From contig OX104127.1 in the NCBI GenBank assembly GCA_944470555.2, positions 51,512,934 through 51,576,933 of the forward strand: a stretch of 64,000 nucleotides of DNA, in the 5' to 3' direction. The first letter of the stretch is position 1. Each line of letters begins with the position of its first letter. The notes under the pieces were generated by a model, which saw only the letters and a program-made list of their open reading frames with translations, ran no database searches and was not told where the DNA came from. This stretch comes from Heterobilharzia americana (lineage: Eukaryota; Platyhelminthes; Trematoda; Strigeidida; Schistosomatidae). The translations under genes were made by a program, and so were the position numbers. Shown here in pieces: positions 37,575 through 49,693 of this stretch.

Positions 37575-38365
37575 GGATTTGTACTAATTTATCAATGACA
37601 CAAAAATTTACAATTGAAGAGGAACCAGATAATAAACTTGCATCTTTAGATGTTCTGATCACTTGAACGGATTCGGGAAAATTGGAAACTGAAGTATACA
37701 AAAAATCAAGTCATACGAATCAAATCTTCAACCACAGTAGCAACAACCCAACAGCACATAAAATCAGTTGTATAAAAACATTGTTCAAAACAGCGGAGAC
37801 ACACTTTTCTACAGCAGACTTGTGGAGGAAAGAAGAAGACTATTTAATGACTGTTTTCCAGGAGAAAGGCTATCCTCGCAACTTTATCAAAAGATATTGA
37901 CATAATTCGTCGTTAACCAAGAAGTCAAACTCGAAAACGAACAAATGGATTATCGTACCCTACATGAAGCGCATCTCCGAGATCACTACTAGATTAAGCA
38001 AGCCTTTAGAAATCCGTGTATCTGACAATTCCACAAAATCCTTCACTCTTTGTAATGTGGGCGAAAAGATACAATAGCAAAGCGAGACAAACCAAACACT
38101 ATCTACAAAATAAACTGCGAAGAACTTTACATTGGATAGAGGGGTCGCACTCTTCGTGTCCGTTTATATGAACATCAACTAGGAGTGAACTGTCATGATA
38201 TGTCCCCGTTCATATCAGTGCATACGGACAACTGTGGACATGAATTTGATTGGGAAATGTGGCAATCCTGGATAGAGGAAATATAGAGAATGCCAGGGAA
38301 TTTTTAGAAGCTTAATGTTCAGGTCAGTCAGTAATGAACAGACATAATAATATGGCCACAATCTG
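37575..38365 (+). mobile_element. Penelope-like element fragment (right arm)
   Basis: Mirror of the left-arm fragment. The plus strand shows TQKFTIEEEPDNKLASLDVL, the block after the RT (37682-37900, identical to the left arm), the GIY-YIG remnant near 38101-38190 and the MNRHNNMATI tail. Stops and a missing RT core make it inactive. Confidence 0.75.
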
Positions 38366-40094
38366 TCAACCAATAAGAAGCAACAAGAAGGTCAATTTCA
38401 GGTCATCATGACAACCAATCAAAACATGGAAACAGTGGGGGATCCTGGAAGAAAATAAACAATCACACACAAGGCAATCAGGACAAACTACTAAGTAAAT
38501 GGCAGAGATAACCTCATAGCTCACTTCTTTCTCAAGTGTCTGCTAATCATGATGTCTAGAATGACAATAATAGCTCCACGATCGAATCATCCAGCTCAGA
38601 GAACACAACACCAGCAGTAAATACTAATGGTGAAGGTAACGAGAAGACAGTGATGAAGGAAAGAATATTCATTTTCAACATGTGGCACAGCAGTCGTTAA
38701 ATATGGTACACATTACACTAAGACAGTCATCTGCAAAATGTGCCACATTTACTCTTCTGCTTCTCTCTCGATTTGCTCTTCATACGTTCACGTTGTATTT
38801 TGCTTTACTCTGGGCAGAATTCTTACCGATTGCTGGTAATCCCCTGTCATTTCTGCAACTCTCTCGACATACACTACTTTTATCCACTTGTTATCAGAAA
38901 CACCTACTACAATACCACATATCTAATATCAACTTTTCACTCACCACCCAACATTTATGAAACAATCTGGCCAACTCTTGACCAGAATTTATATAAATTA
39001 TTTTGCAATATGTCTGTTATGCTTCAGAGATAAGTATAGAAAACCTTAATGTGGTCATTTCACCAACTTCCTACAACCAGTTTGGCCACACTCTCAGAAG
39101 TTCCAGTGAACGTCGAGATTTATATCCACTTTGTTTATCCATCCACTGATTGACTGAGCCTTAAAAGATAGAATCGACCACCTTCATAGTCGATGGTGGT
39201 ACATTCATTCACAGAGTGCGTATATTGCGTAAACGGAATGTGATTCCATTCATATCATGTTTTTCAACCGACAGATTAGGGCACCAGTCAAAGTGGTCAC
39301 CACTGACTAGATATGCTACAAGGATTGTTGATTCTATCGCTGATATCTATCAGCGGCTGATAAAAGGATGTCGCGTCACTATTGACAGACGAACCCACAA
39401 GCGGACTATTTGGTCTTCTTTACTTTAATGGATTTGTCTCTGATCAAAGTATGTGTGTATAAACGTGTAGACAAACTTAGAGATTTTGCAATTAGAGATA
39501 AGCAACCAAAAGGAAATGCGTTACAGAGCATGGTAAAATCATAAATAATCATCTATTTCATTGCATAAACAGCTATGCAACCAGTCACACTAGGCTACTA
39601 ACAACAGAAAAACTGGTATTCTCTCGAATAAGTACTGCCAAAATACACCAACCAAGTTAGTGCTAGACAAGTGGCAATCACATGGAGCTTAGGTAAATTG
39701 AGCTTCATTCATCATGAAACTCACCATTCAAGAATCAGTAGGACTGGAATAGAGATAAAATTGCAAGAAATCAGAATAGATGGCAGTTGCATGACTTATA
39801 AAGTAGACGGAACCATTGAGGATTGGTTTCCACTTCGATTGTCGTGCAACGACAACTCATCAACGCATTAACAGAGCAGGCAATTAAACAGATCGATAAA
39901 AGAGTGTGAACAGACTTTGACTGTGCCTTAACTTTCTGCCATAAAGCCATAACTTATCGAAATATACTACTGAACAACATGAGTATTTGGCAGCCACTCA
40001 CGCTGGCCAATTGGTGTGAATCATGTGACTGAATTAGTCCCGCTAAATCGATGATAAGCTTGGTCGCATACCAGCTAGACAGCCAACCGGTGTT

Positions 40095-40305
40095 ATTATC
40101 ACTCGCATCTGGTTGACAAAATCTACAAATCAACATGACTTGTTCTCAGGTACTCATGTTGTTCAATAGTCGATTTTGACAGTTCATGACACCTTTATGT
40201 CAGAGACCACAATACCTTGTGATCTTGGCTGATGGATGTTTGTCAGTGGAAGCCTCGTTCATACTACAGTTGGGCTGTTGGAGGACTGTTCATTTCACTG
40301 TGAGA
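40095..40305 (-). repeat. Second dispersed repeat family, right-arm copy
   Basis: Mirror image of 24930-25140 within the arm. Confidence 0.5.
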
Positions 40306-40914
40306 AATGTCAAGGAGAACTGTATAATTTGTAGGTCATTGGCACACTGATCATTCTATTCAAAGTCACAAGCTGCAGTTGTAAGTGATATCTACCATAG
40401 ATCTTCCATTGCATTAAGAAGTAGTGGCAGATAGTTATTACTCAGATCATCGTTACGAAAAATACTTTGAAATCTCAACTGTAACTGAAGTAACAGAGTC
40501 GAAATTATCTAAGAAATTCCAAACAGCGATTATCATATTCTGGACGTGATGAAGGTGAAGCAGAAACTTGTCTGGATCTACACTATTAGAAATGCTCAAC
40601 AGTATAGCTCTCTTCAATATATCTTCACATTACTGTGTGTGGTGTGTTTCTGAGTAATCAAGGTTCAGGAAGGAATTCGGAAAGCAATAAAGCTATACGA
40701 CGCAGCGTCCTTGTTATGAGACCACCGGGAGATTGAAATACAGTATGTGGAATGCACCAGTGACTCAGAATTTTGCATTTTCTCAGATCAACATACACCC
40801 ATACGATGAGCGAGGAGAGAGCACTCTCAATCTATGTTGTTTTCTAGAGTCAGCTCACTGATTCTATCCGCTTCCTGATAACAACAAAAATACTCCTATG
40901 GAAATAATCAACCT

Positions 40915-41125
40915 TCTTCCTTGATATGTAACGGTAGGATATTTCTCGAAATCAGCAGCTTGAGCTTCGTCGATATTCAGCATTCGTGCTGATCTTCATA
41001 GTTTCAACGGGCTTGCCAAGCTGGACGTAGACAATCAAGCATCTACACCATTCAGCACGTTGTCGTGTTCTATTGCATTACTTGTTCACAATCCCCCTAG
41101 ATGGCTACCTCACAAATCTCAATAG
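40915..41125 (+). repeat. Diverged copy of the ~350-bp dispersed repeat (right arm)
   Basis: Mirror of 24110-24320, in the same orientation as the close copies at 30362 and 45150. Its upstream part also resembles theirs ('tgtaacggtaggatatttctcgaaatcagc' against 'tgtagcgtcacacacttccccaaaatcaat'). Confidence 0.55.
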
Positions 41126-42431
41126 ACTCGAATGATTCGACTGTTTATATACGATTCGCAACTAGTCAGGCTATTGTGTAATTTCTTGATCTTGCATTTA
41201 AAACCATAAACTAAGTAAAAATAATAGTGGTTGGCTTCTATATTTTTTCGGATTGCGTGTGGCAACACCAAAGCGTATCCACCCACGTGGTCGATATATT
41301 TGTTCAGCCTGGATAATGTTATAAAGATAATCTAAATCATAAACAGGTGGAATAATTCCATCCTATTGAACATGGGATACCTTGGAGCACTGGACAGATG
41401 TATAGTCGCAGTATGGGACTCGTCAGTAGTGTGTACGCACGACTTCGTCAACGACGGAAAGCAGGACTATCGTATTTCGCTGTGACCACGTTAACCATTC
41501 AGTCGGTGGGTCGGAATCGAACGGTTCACATCTCCTTATCTCTGTCAATTTGTGACGCGATATGTTTATCATCCAATGTCGTACTGGGATAAATCGAAAT
41601 TTCAGTGTTCACTAGTATTCATTTGATGGTTCGTCAACTGATCTTAGTCCGTGAGGAACACCTTATCGAATGCAACCAATCCACCCAAACCTCCAAATTA
41701 AAAACATCATAAACAAACAATCTCTTACAGTCCATGTGTATGCTACTTAGTCGGTCTTCTTTAAACAACCACCTTGATGGTTGACACTTCACAATACACT
41801 TCAACTAAAGTAAACTCGACTGAAACGCCATTCCCGAAAACAAATTAACTACACTTACAATACCAATACATTCATAAGAAAGTCACTTCGGTATAATCTG
41901 AGAAGTAGGCTCATGCTCTGTTTGGTTACAATCAGTATGGCTTTGTCTTCTACATGTGTCGCTCTAACAAATCGTAGTGGTAACCAAGAGTGATGATTGT
42001 TCATTATAATCGTGACTTGAAGTGAAGATGTAGTTAGCAGTTAGACTACCTATTATCTGAGAGTTGTTCACGTGTCGGGATGCTAGCCCACATGCTGATC
42101 GTTCGTTTCATTCAAGATCATACAAATCAGCAGTATCCTCTCTTGTTGAATTGTAGCTACAAATATAACTGAATTCATTTAACTACAGTTGAGCTGGATA
42201 GATGTTTTCATAAAAGGTGCATAAATGCGTTAGTCTGCACATGTATGCATGTGCATACCGACGCACATATATGCCGTGGTGATAGATCATTGTGTGCGAT
42301 TATTTTCATGTATGTACAAACTAGGTAGAAACAAGTTTGCTCGTTATTTTATCACGCGTATCTATGAACAGCCAGACAAATACACATTCCATGTTCTTAG
42401 ACAAAGAACAGGTGACTTGATTTCAGTGATG

Positions 42432-42960
42432 TATTCCGTTTTACACTTGTTCTCTACACAAAATAATCATGCTCTATTTGAGGCCTTAGATAATTGAGGC
42501 ATAGGATCCCAAGCATCTGCTCATCAAACAAATTGAACGCTATGTTAACGGTTCAAAGTATGTGACACGGTTTGGCTGCGTAAACTTTAGAAATAGCAGT
42601 TGTTTCATGACTATTTTTTCTCTGAATTCCAACAGTTTCGTATGCCTTCTTTATGTGCTAAATGTACGCAAGTTATCAAATTCTCTCCAATGGTCTTATT
42701 ATGACCGTTGTTCGTACCTCCTTTTATATAATTCGTAGTATTTTTCCCACAACTCCACATGCTTTTCTAAATAAGCTCACGGTGGTAGTTGCTGCTTCAG
42801 TTTTTTAACGTAGATCTTCTGCCTAACGAGTCAGTCGACATGCACCTTTACCAATCGTCTAGAACATATTTCATATTCTTTTTGGTGATATATTTTACAT
42901 TCTTCCTTATAATTCAGTGTTTAATTTGACTAATATGAAAAAACGAACTAAACGTACTCA
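42432..42960. other. No gene recognised
   Basis: AT-rich flank outside the right arm. The open frame that starts inside the arm (42249) runs to 42497 here without a recognisable domain. Confidence 0.4.
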
Positions 42961-42964
42961 CCAA

Positions 42965-43130
42965 CCTTGTGCACATTCGCGCATCAAGCAATGAGCCACA
43001 CCAGTTGTGTGAGGCTTGACTAAACTACCTGTATTCCCAAACCTCTCTAGATCGGGCAGGTTTTGAACCAGTGACCCATCTGGTTGATAGTCATCTTCCT
43101 AAATCACTGAGCCACAACTCCACAGCTGAT
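42965..43130 (-). repeat. tRNA-derived SINE-like copy
   Basis: On the minus strand, an A-box-like TGGCTCAGTGA (43114-43104) is followed by a B-box-like GGTTCAAAACC (43069-43059), spaced as in tRNA genes. A tail 'agtcaagcctcacaca' is shared with the plus-strand copy at 55005-55140. These internal boxes are the pol III promoter of tRNA genes and tRNA-derived SINEs. It does not fold as a complete tRNA by inspection. Confidence 0.6.
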
Positions 43131-45140
43131 ATAGAACATTCGATCTGCTTCCTGCTGATTTCGAATTAGTTAATTCATCGGCAACGTAAAATCCCAGTTT
43201 AAACTTCGCATTATCTCCTGCTTTTAAACTGTCTGTCGTTGGTGGCTCGGCAGTGTTTTTCTAAATAATGAAAAAAGTGATGGTATTTCGGGAAGTATAT
43301 ATAAAAGCTGGAATCGAATACAAGTTGATCAAGCGTTTGAAGAAGTATGCCTTAACAATTATCAAATGACTTGAAGTGTGTGTCGATCAAGGTGTGAAGA
43401 CGTTTTGTAGACACTTACAATTAATTTTCTGTCTAGCTTCTGTTTGATTTTGCATTTTAACATGGCAAGTTCTCACTGGTCATTTTCCCATTCATGTGTA
43501 AAACGTTTCTCAATGCTTTCTGATTTCAACAATGCATAACTACGATCCACATATCTCTACTAATTTTTTGGAGCAGTATGAAATGTCCCCATGAGTAGTG
43601 CATTCATTAATATATATACTGCAATCAGGAATATTTTTGACACCACGGCTAATCTTTCTGTTTGTTTGTGTACTTTACATTGAGCAGTGAATACAGAAGA
43701 ATTTAGCCATAATTGTACCCCTACAATAACTTTCAAAGTGGGATAGTGGTTCTGTGTCGGCTGGTGATCTTGTATTTTCGGAGACATGTTAAAGAATACT
43801 TGGGTCTTTGGCTGTCTAGTATACGCAGTAGGCTATTGATTGGTCAAAGGCTGATTTATAAATCCTGTATTATCTGTTTACGTCTCAGCTACCAGGTACC
43901 ATCATATTTTCCGCACATTGTATGTGACTCATTTTCGTATACGAAAACAAATACTAATGTATCAGCAACCATGTGAAGGTTCATACAACAAGCAATGAGC
44001 TACACCTGCTATATGACGGCTAATGATACCACCTGTCCGCCTACACTTCTGTAGGTCGAGTAGAGGTCGAACCCACTACAGACTGGTCAACGGCTTGAAA
44101 CAGTTGGCCTCAACTCCTGCCCTGAAACTTGCACGTAGTGACTGACTTGAACCAATTAGAATTTCAAAGCATAAACGTGTGTTTATGACTGATAATCGTC
44201 CGGAAATATTATCATGTATATGACACGGAAGTCTATATTCGAAATTCCATTGTGTGATCATCAACTTCCACTTGGATACCGAATCAATCAGCTATTACAG
44301 ATGCAAACGTCGGTCACTCAGGTAGAATGAACAATTTATAAGCGATCGAGGAGTATTCTTATAACATGGTAAAAAAGAAAAATAGACGACACTGTAAACC
44401 ATACATACATAGAACAGCTTCAAGACAACAATATACCTTCCATTTATGTGGAACACACATTATCCAATCTATGTGAAATGAATTATGGAGCCCTCATAAC
44501 CACTCCAGTGTACACAAATATGATAAACTAGTGCATGAACATAAGAAACACTTCCAAATATTTCAACCCATTATTGCCAACAAAATCAGGCAAACATCAA
44601 TACATTGGAGAATCTATTGAACAAATATCCAAAGCATTAATGAGGCTCAAGTGAAAAAATGATTTTGCGATGAGTTTGAGTAAATTCTGCACACCAACAA
44701 CCATACACGACAGCTTGGAAGAAACAAACAAACAAACCGGAAGAAGTCAGGAATGACTAAGGAAAATAGATACTCCTCAAGGGAACGTGAAACGTCTTAT
44801 GAAACGATAACTAGCACTATTTATCTGTTTCTGCGATTTTACAAGGATCACATCTATTGTTCGACTCCTAGTACATGTATTGTGAAGGCATAGAACATCA
44901 GTTCCACAGAACGAAATCGGAAGACCATGAGTGACATGGATAGATTTCATGCTTCTTCAGAGTTCGAACTTGTATCAGTCAGTGTTGTAGTAGGCATAGT
45001 TTTCTGACCAACTATTCAGGACATAATTTGTTCATAAAAGGCTCTTCCATCATGAGGAAACTTTTGAAAGACCCCAATGGTAGTAAACGCTTTAGTAAAG
45101 AAGCACAAGTTGGCGTCTGTGCTTTAAAAACATCATTTAT
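43131..45140. other. Mostly unassigned; one partial SINE at 43985-44110
   Basis: At 43985-44110 a minus-strand partial match to the SINE (phrase 'caagcaatgagc.acacc' and a B-box-like GGTTCGACCTC at about 44073-44063) lacks a clear A box. The rest is AT-rich with no recognised coding motif. Confidence 0.4.
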
Positions 45141-45149
45141 ACGCCGATC

Positions 45150-45510
45150 TACCTGTCCCGTTTTACTTTGTAGCGTCACACACTTCCCCAAAATCAATAA
45201 CATAGGGTTTGACGACTTTCGACATTGATGCTGACCTTGATAGTTTAACTGGACTCGCTAAGCTGAAGGCACCCGGTCAAGCATCCTCACCATTTGGCAC
45301 GCTGTCGGGTTACGTTGCACTGCTCGCATTCAACTCTCTAGCCAGTTAGTTGGAACGCATCGTTATTTTGGCACAACCATCCAAATATACCATTCCATCC
45401 GACTACGCTATTGTGTTCTTCCTTGGTCTCGTATTCGTGGGTATATAAAAAGTCCGAATAATTAGTGATTGGTCTTTGCGTCTGTCAAGTTCGCACCAGG
45501 ACAAATCCTA
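45150..45510 (+). repeat. Dispersed ~350-bp repeat
   Basis: Best-matching partner of the copy nested at 11410-11765 (reversed), sharing 'tgtagcgtcacaca', 'ttccccaaaatcaat', 'gggtttgacgactttcgac' and onwards to 'aagttcgcaccagg'. This defines the longest extent seen for the family, about 350 bp. Confidence 0.8.
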
Positions 45511-45559
45511 AAACTTCATCCACACATTTCCAATGAAGAATGCTGTCCAGAGATCAGCA

Positions 45560-46500
45560 AGGTGTTTACAAATGTTTCAAATCCCTGAACCCTTCACATA
45601 GTTTAGGTCCGGATGGTATGTCAAGCTTCGTATTCACGAAGTGTGCCAATATTTTATGACATCCATTAAATAACATGTTTAATAGGTTGTTTCAGAAAAC
45701 ATAATAGAAGCTACCTGGGAAGATATTACGATAGTCCTCGTGCCTAAGTGAAGGATTCCAGGTGCATGTCCGAAATTCCGTCCGACTGCAGTTGCTACTC
45801 CGTTCTTCAAAATAGTTCAGAAGCTAATAATACCTGCACCTGAACCCTCATTATAGGCTTTCGAGGACCCTAACCAATTTGCATATAAAAGCAGAAGAAG
45901 CACTTTGGATGCCACTACTGTCTTATATCACAATATTGCTTGTAATCTTGGTAGAAATGATAAGTATGTCAGGTGTGCTTTTTTAGACTACACTTCATCA
46001 TTTCATCCTATCCCGAGACCTCTTTCTCTGGAAAAGCTACAGGGGAGTCACACTGAGTCCTGAATAACCAGCTGACTGTATTCCTATTTCTCTGGAAGTA
46101 AACAATATACTGTTCAGAAAGGGAAGCGCTCCACCTCATCGCATTCTGTGACTGGTGTTCCCCAAAGAGCCATCCTGTCTTTTTATTTCTCCATGACTTA
46201 CCATCTTTAGTTGGTATCAATTTTATTCAGTATGCTGATGGTCCGACAATTTCCATATCTGTCTTCTATTCAACAGACTGTTCCCAGCTACATGATTCCC
46301 TATCTACTGTTAGACAATGGTTCTCTGTGAATGATCTTTTTGCGTTTTCCTTCAAGCGACTGACACTTATAGTATCTTTTCGTCCTAATCTGTCAATGAC
46401 AAGAAACTTTTCTTTCTCGCTGAAAACCCTGGAGGGTTCATTCTGTGATGGTTGTAAGGGTTTCTTCAGAGAGTTGTGTTGTAGTTTTTGCGTTTTTTTG
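45560..46500 (+). mobile_element. Decayed non-LTR reverse transcriptase, another family
   Basis: Plus-strand fragments across several frames: LGPDGMSSFVFTKCAN (about 45610), CPKFRPTAVATPFFKIVQKL (45770), QFAYKSRRSTLDATTVLYHN (45880), KYVRCAFLDYTSSFHPIPR (45965), GVPQRAILS (46155) and a catalytic-box remnant QYADGPTIS (46230), where QYADD would be expected. The order matches a non-LTR RT domain but differs clearly from both the CR1-like and the SR2-like families here. Many frame changes show that it is old. Confidence 0.75.
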
Positions 46501-46539
46501 TCTGAACTGTGAAGTTTGAGAATATTTTGTAAGTCAACC

Positions 46540-47367
46540 ACCTGAGGTTAAGTAGTGGTGCAAACACGAGACAGTCCATCTGCTATAGGTTTGTTCACAC
46601 CACGAATAGGATGGATGTCTGATGTGAATTATTTAATATAGCGGAGATGCCGTAATCCAAGCAGTTAATATCTATCTATGGTGGTGTGTAAAGCGTAAGT
46701 AATAGGCTTGTGGTTGGTAAATATGATAAAATCACGACCTTCCGCAAAATGATGAAAATGCTTAGCCGAAGTGAGCTATTCCCGACCAACAGTTCTGTAT
46801 CGCATTTCGCAGGTGGATAGCTTCCGGCAGAAGAATGCAAGTGGTACCCAAGCGTAGGGCGAAAGTTGTTGTAACACCGCCCCAATGGCCGTGTTAGAGG
46901 CACCAACCACAATGTTAAGAGGTAGATTTACGTCCTGATGAACCAACATTGTGGCGTCTGCTATTGCATTTTTGATTTTTTCGAGATGCTCCCAATGCCT
47001 CAGAAGTCATGCTGAGAGTTTTACCCTTACCTTTCAGTGAGTTGGCTAGCGCAGTTAAAATGTGCACATACTGGGAGACAAAACCAAGATGATAGTTCAC
47101 CATACCTAGGGATGTACATAGCGCCTTAAATGATGTTGGCACAGGAAAGTCTTGGATCACTTGCACCTTTCAGGTAGTGGGCGAATGGTATGTTCATCTG
47201 TTATATGACTAAGGAAGATCAGTGAACGGAAATCAAACTGGCACTTGGCCAAAGTGACAGTAACCGAGTATTTGGCAAACATTGCGAAAACTTGCTGCAA
47301 TTGAGTGTTATGGCTATCATTATCTGGACTCGCGAATAGGATGTCGTCCGGGTAGGTATAAGTGAAA
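46540..47367 (-). mobile_element. Ty3/gypsy retrotransposon, C-terminal RT and RNase H part
   Basis: The minus strand, from 47367 downward, shows an RT catalytic box as YPDD (usually YxDD), LAKCQFDF, VIQDFPVPTS and LGMVNY (connection region). An RNase H-like domain follows: NTAIGAVLQQLSP, PLAFFCRKLS, FTNHKPITYALHTT and DGLSR near 46570. This is the standard pol order of Ty3/gypsy elements. Several stops are present. The N-terminal half of the same pol lies at 49694-50310, on the far side of an inserted RTE copy. No LTR was identified on either side. Confidence 0.8.
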
Positions 47368-49693
47368 CCTCACTTAGTTAACTAGTTCACTAGTTACTAA
47401 CCGGTCCTAAGTCCGGAAAAAAAGGGATAGTTGGGGGTGGGGCAAGCTACACTACCCCGGTAAACCAATCCAATCGCCAAATAAACTTCAAAGCACAAAA
47501 AATATATAAAATAAACTTATTCTTCACTGGAATCGGGGAGACGAAATGACGCCCATTAGCGAAAGACTTCGGGAAGCCAATTGGCCAATGTGTCTTCTCT
47601 TGATGAAAATAAAAGTAAGTAAAAAGACGTGGAATGTCTACAAGATGTTTGAAGCTGGCTGGCAAGGCTGCCCAGATTGCAGAAGAAATGAGATGTGACT
47701 TAGAAGTGCTAGGAACTTGCGAGGGCAAATGGAATGGAAGTGAACTCTCCAAACTCTTCACTGGAGAGTTAATAATCTACTCCGATATTGTAACCCAGAC
47801 GACAATAACGGGCACACTGAGTTCTGGAGTGGCTATCATGATGTTCCCAATGGCATTGAATACTCTCATGAAGTGGGAACCAATCTCCTCCAGTATCACG
47901 ACCATGACAGCAAGATTCAAATCAAAATGAAGGAAAGTCACAATCATACAATGCTACGCTACGATACGCACCTACAAATAATGCAGACAAGAGAAGAAGG
48001 GGGAATTCCATAGACAACTGCAGTCAGTAATAGACAAGACCGCATCACACATGGTGACATCAAAATTCTAATAGGTGAGGTGACATGAATGCCAAACTGG
48101 GAGCAGACAAAACAGGAAAACAACTCATCATGGTCAAAAAACTCTCGGTGAAATGAATGAGAATGGTGGACTCTCTGCAGATTTCTGCACCTTTAATGAC
48201 TTGGTGATTAGAGGCAAGGCAGTGCGTACAAACACAAATATATTCACAAAGCCAGAGACATGAATTTGATTTCACCAAAAACCAGACACACTACCCTAAA
48301 AATCAGATCGACCTCATCTCAGTCTGAAGAAAATGAAGACACAGCCTACTGCACACAAGATTAAGAATAAGAGCAGATGTAGGTTCACACTACCCACTAT
48401 CTAGTGCAAGGAACCTACCTTCAAAATCAAGTTGAAGGCCTTCACACAACCTGCTGACAGACCACAGTTCATGTTCAACACCCAGAACAGAAACTGAACT
48501 GAAGGACGAAACCACAAAAGACATCTTCACATCAGTCAGTATGTCATCAGGAAAAAATGGCAGACATTAGGCAACATCCCCGAGGAAACCTGAATGGAAG
48601 AACACTGGGACTCTGTGGAAGCGATGTGGAAGGAAACCTGCATAACCGTGCCAGGATGGAAGAAGAAACAAGACAAAGAATGGACCTCTACGGATACATG
48701 GAGGCTGAGAGAGGAGAGGAAAATGGTGAAGCAGAAGATGAACCAGTGTAGTGCAGTGCAGTGTAGGGATGAACAACGAAAAGCGGAACTGAGCACAACC
48801 CATAAAACTCTACACTGGACAAAGAAGTGAAGATGAATGCGCGGAAAGACAAAGGACACTTCGACGACACACATTGTCAAGTGAAGCAGAACAGGCTGCA
48901 GGTAAGAGAGACCTGACAACATTACATCAAATAACCAGGTCACCATCTGGGAAGAGATCAACACACAGATGGAAGCAACGAAAGATAGTGAAGGAAACTT
49001 AGTTACCGCTAAAGAGGAGAAACAAATGGAACTATGGGCTGACCACTTCAAAAAACTCATGAATCGACCACTTCCACCACCACCTGCAACTCGTCCCGAA
49101 ATACCACCAGCAGCCCAGGCACAGAACTATCAGTGGACACAAACCCTTCGATACAAGCAGAAGTCCTTAACGCCATGAAGTTACGAAAGGCAGGAAAGCA
49201 ACAGGCAGCTGCTTCAACACTACGGTTTTAGTGCCACAAACTTTTATCAACTTCATCCAACAGCTGTGTACTATTTACATGATGTTACATGCCAAGTGAC
49301 TCACCATGGAAAGCTCAGTGATGCTTTTGAAGTGAAGACAGGAGAAAGACAAGGTTGCCACCTACTATCACCAATCATCTTCCTCATTGTGGTCGACTGG
49401 ATCATGCAACAAACTGTGAGGAGCGAGAAGATGGGCATACGCTGGCTGGACCGATCAAAATGCCCTAGAGGATTTGGATTTACCCAACGATGATGATTTA
49501 TGTCCAATATCATACAAACTCAAAGATCTACAGGTGAAAAGTAGTAAGTTGACAGGAGAGGTAGCGAAGACGGGACTTCCTTCAGGTGGATGTAGATGAG
49601 ACGTAGGTGATGAAGATACCCAACCAACAACAGCATCAACGACAAGCACCAATCACCATTGACAGGAGAAATCTGAAGGAAGTAGTCTCTTTC
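47368..49693 (+). mobile_element. RTE-like element inserted in the gypsy pol; 3'-truncated
   Basis: The plus-strand copy starts with a good RTE 5' leader (47368-47400, 'ttaactagttcactagttac'), then endonuclease remnants (47634-47930, LGTCEGKWNGSELSKL and SGVAIMM), linker (48557-49178) and part of the RT (49266-49493). It stops abruptly at NLKEVVSF (49693). It shares the ~420-bp internal deletion and the altered catalytic box with the copy at 33319-35521. Losing the 3' end and keeping the 5' end is the reverse of what target-primed reverse transcription normally leaves. Confidence 0.85.
48144..49693 (-). repeat. Inverted repeat 2, right arm (~1.55 kb)
   Basis: Mirror of 33946-35495, with all landmark pairs adding to 83639. 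Its outer end coincides with the junction to gypsy sequence. Confidence 0.9.

Larger units (their letters stand above)
36490..42431 (-). repeat. Large inverted repeat, right arm (~5.94 kb)
   Basis: Mirror of 22804-28745 (coordinates add to 65235). The difference between arms seems to be substitutions only, for example LSCSAVTT versus LSYFAVTT in a shared open frame. The arm holds a Penelope-like fragment and diverged repeats. Confidence 0.95.

Noticed and set aside
22804..42431. A giant DNA transposon or virus-like element with 5.9-kb terminal inverted repeats
   Set aside because: No transposase, integrase, polymerase B or capsid-type frame occurs in the spacer or arms. The spacer holds only decayed retroelement pieces, and the right inner junction carries an extra direct copy of arm sequence, which fits duplication better.
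45560..46500. Part of the neighbouring gypsy element
   Set aside because: It is on the opposite strand, and its RT motif order (LDYTSSF, GVPQ, QYAD) is of non-LTR type, with a different sequence from the gypsy RT at 46540-50310.
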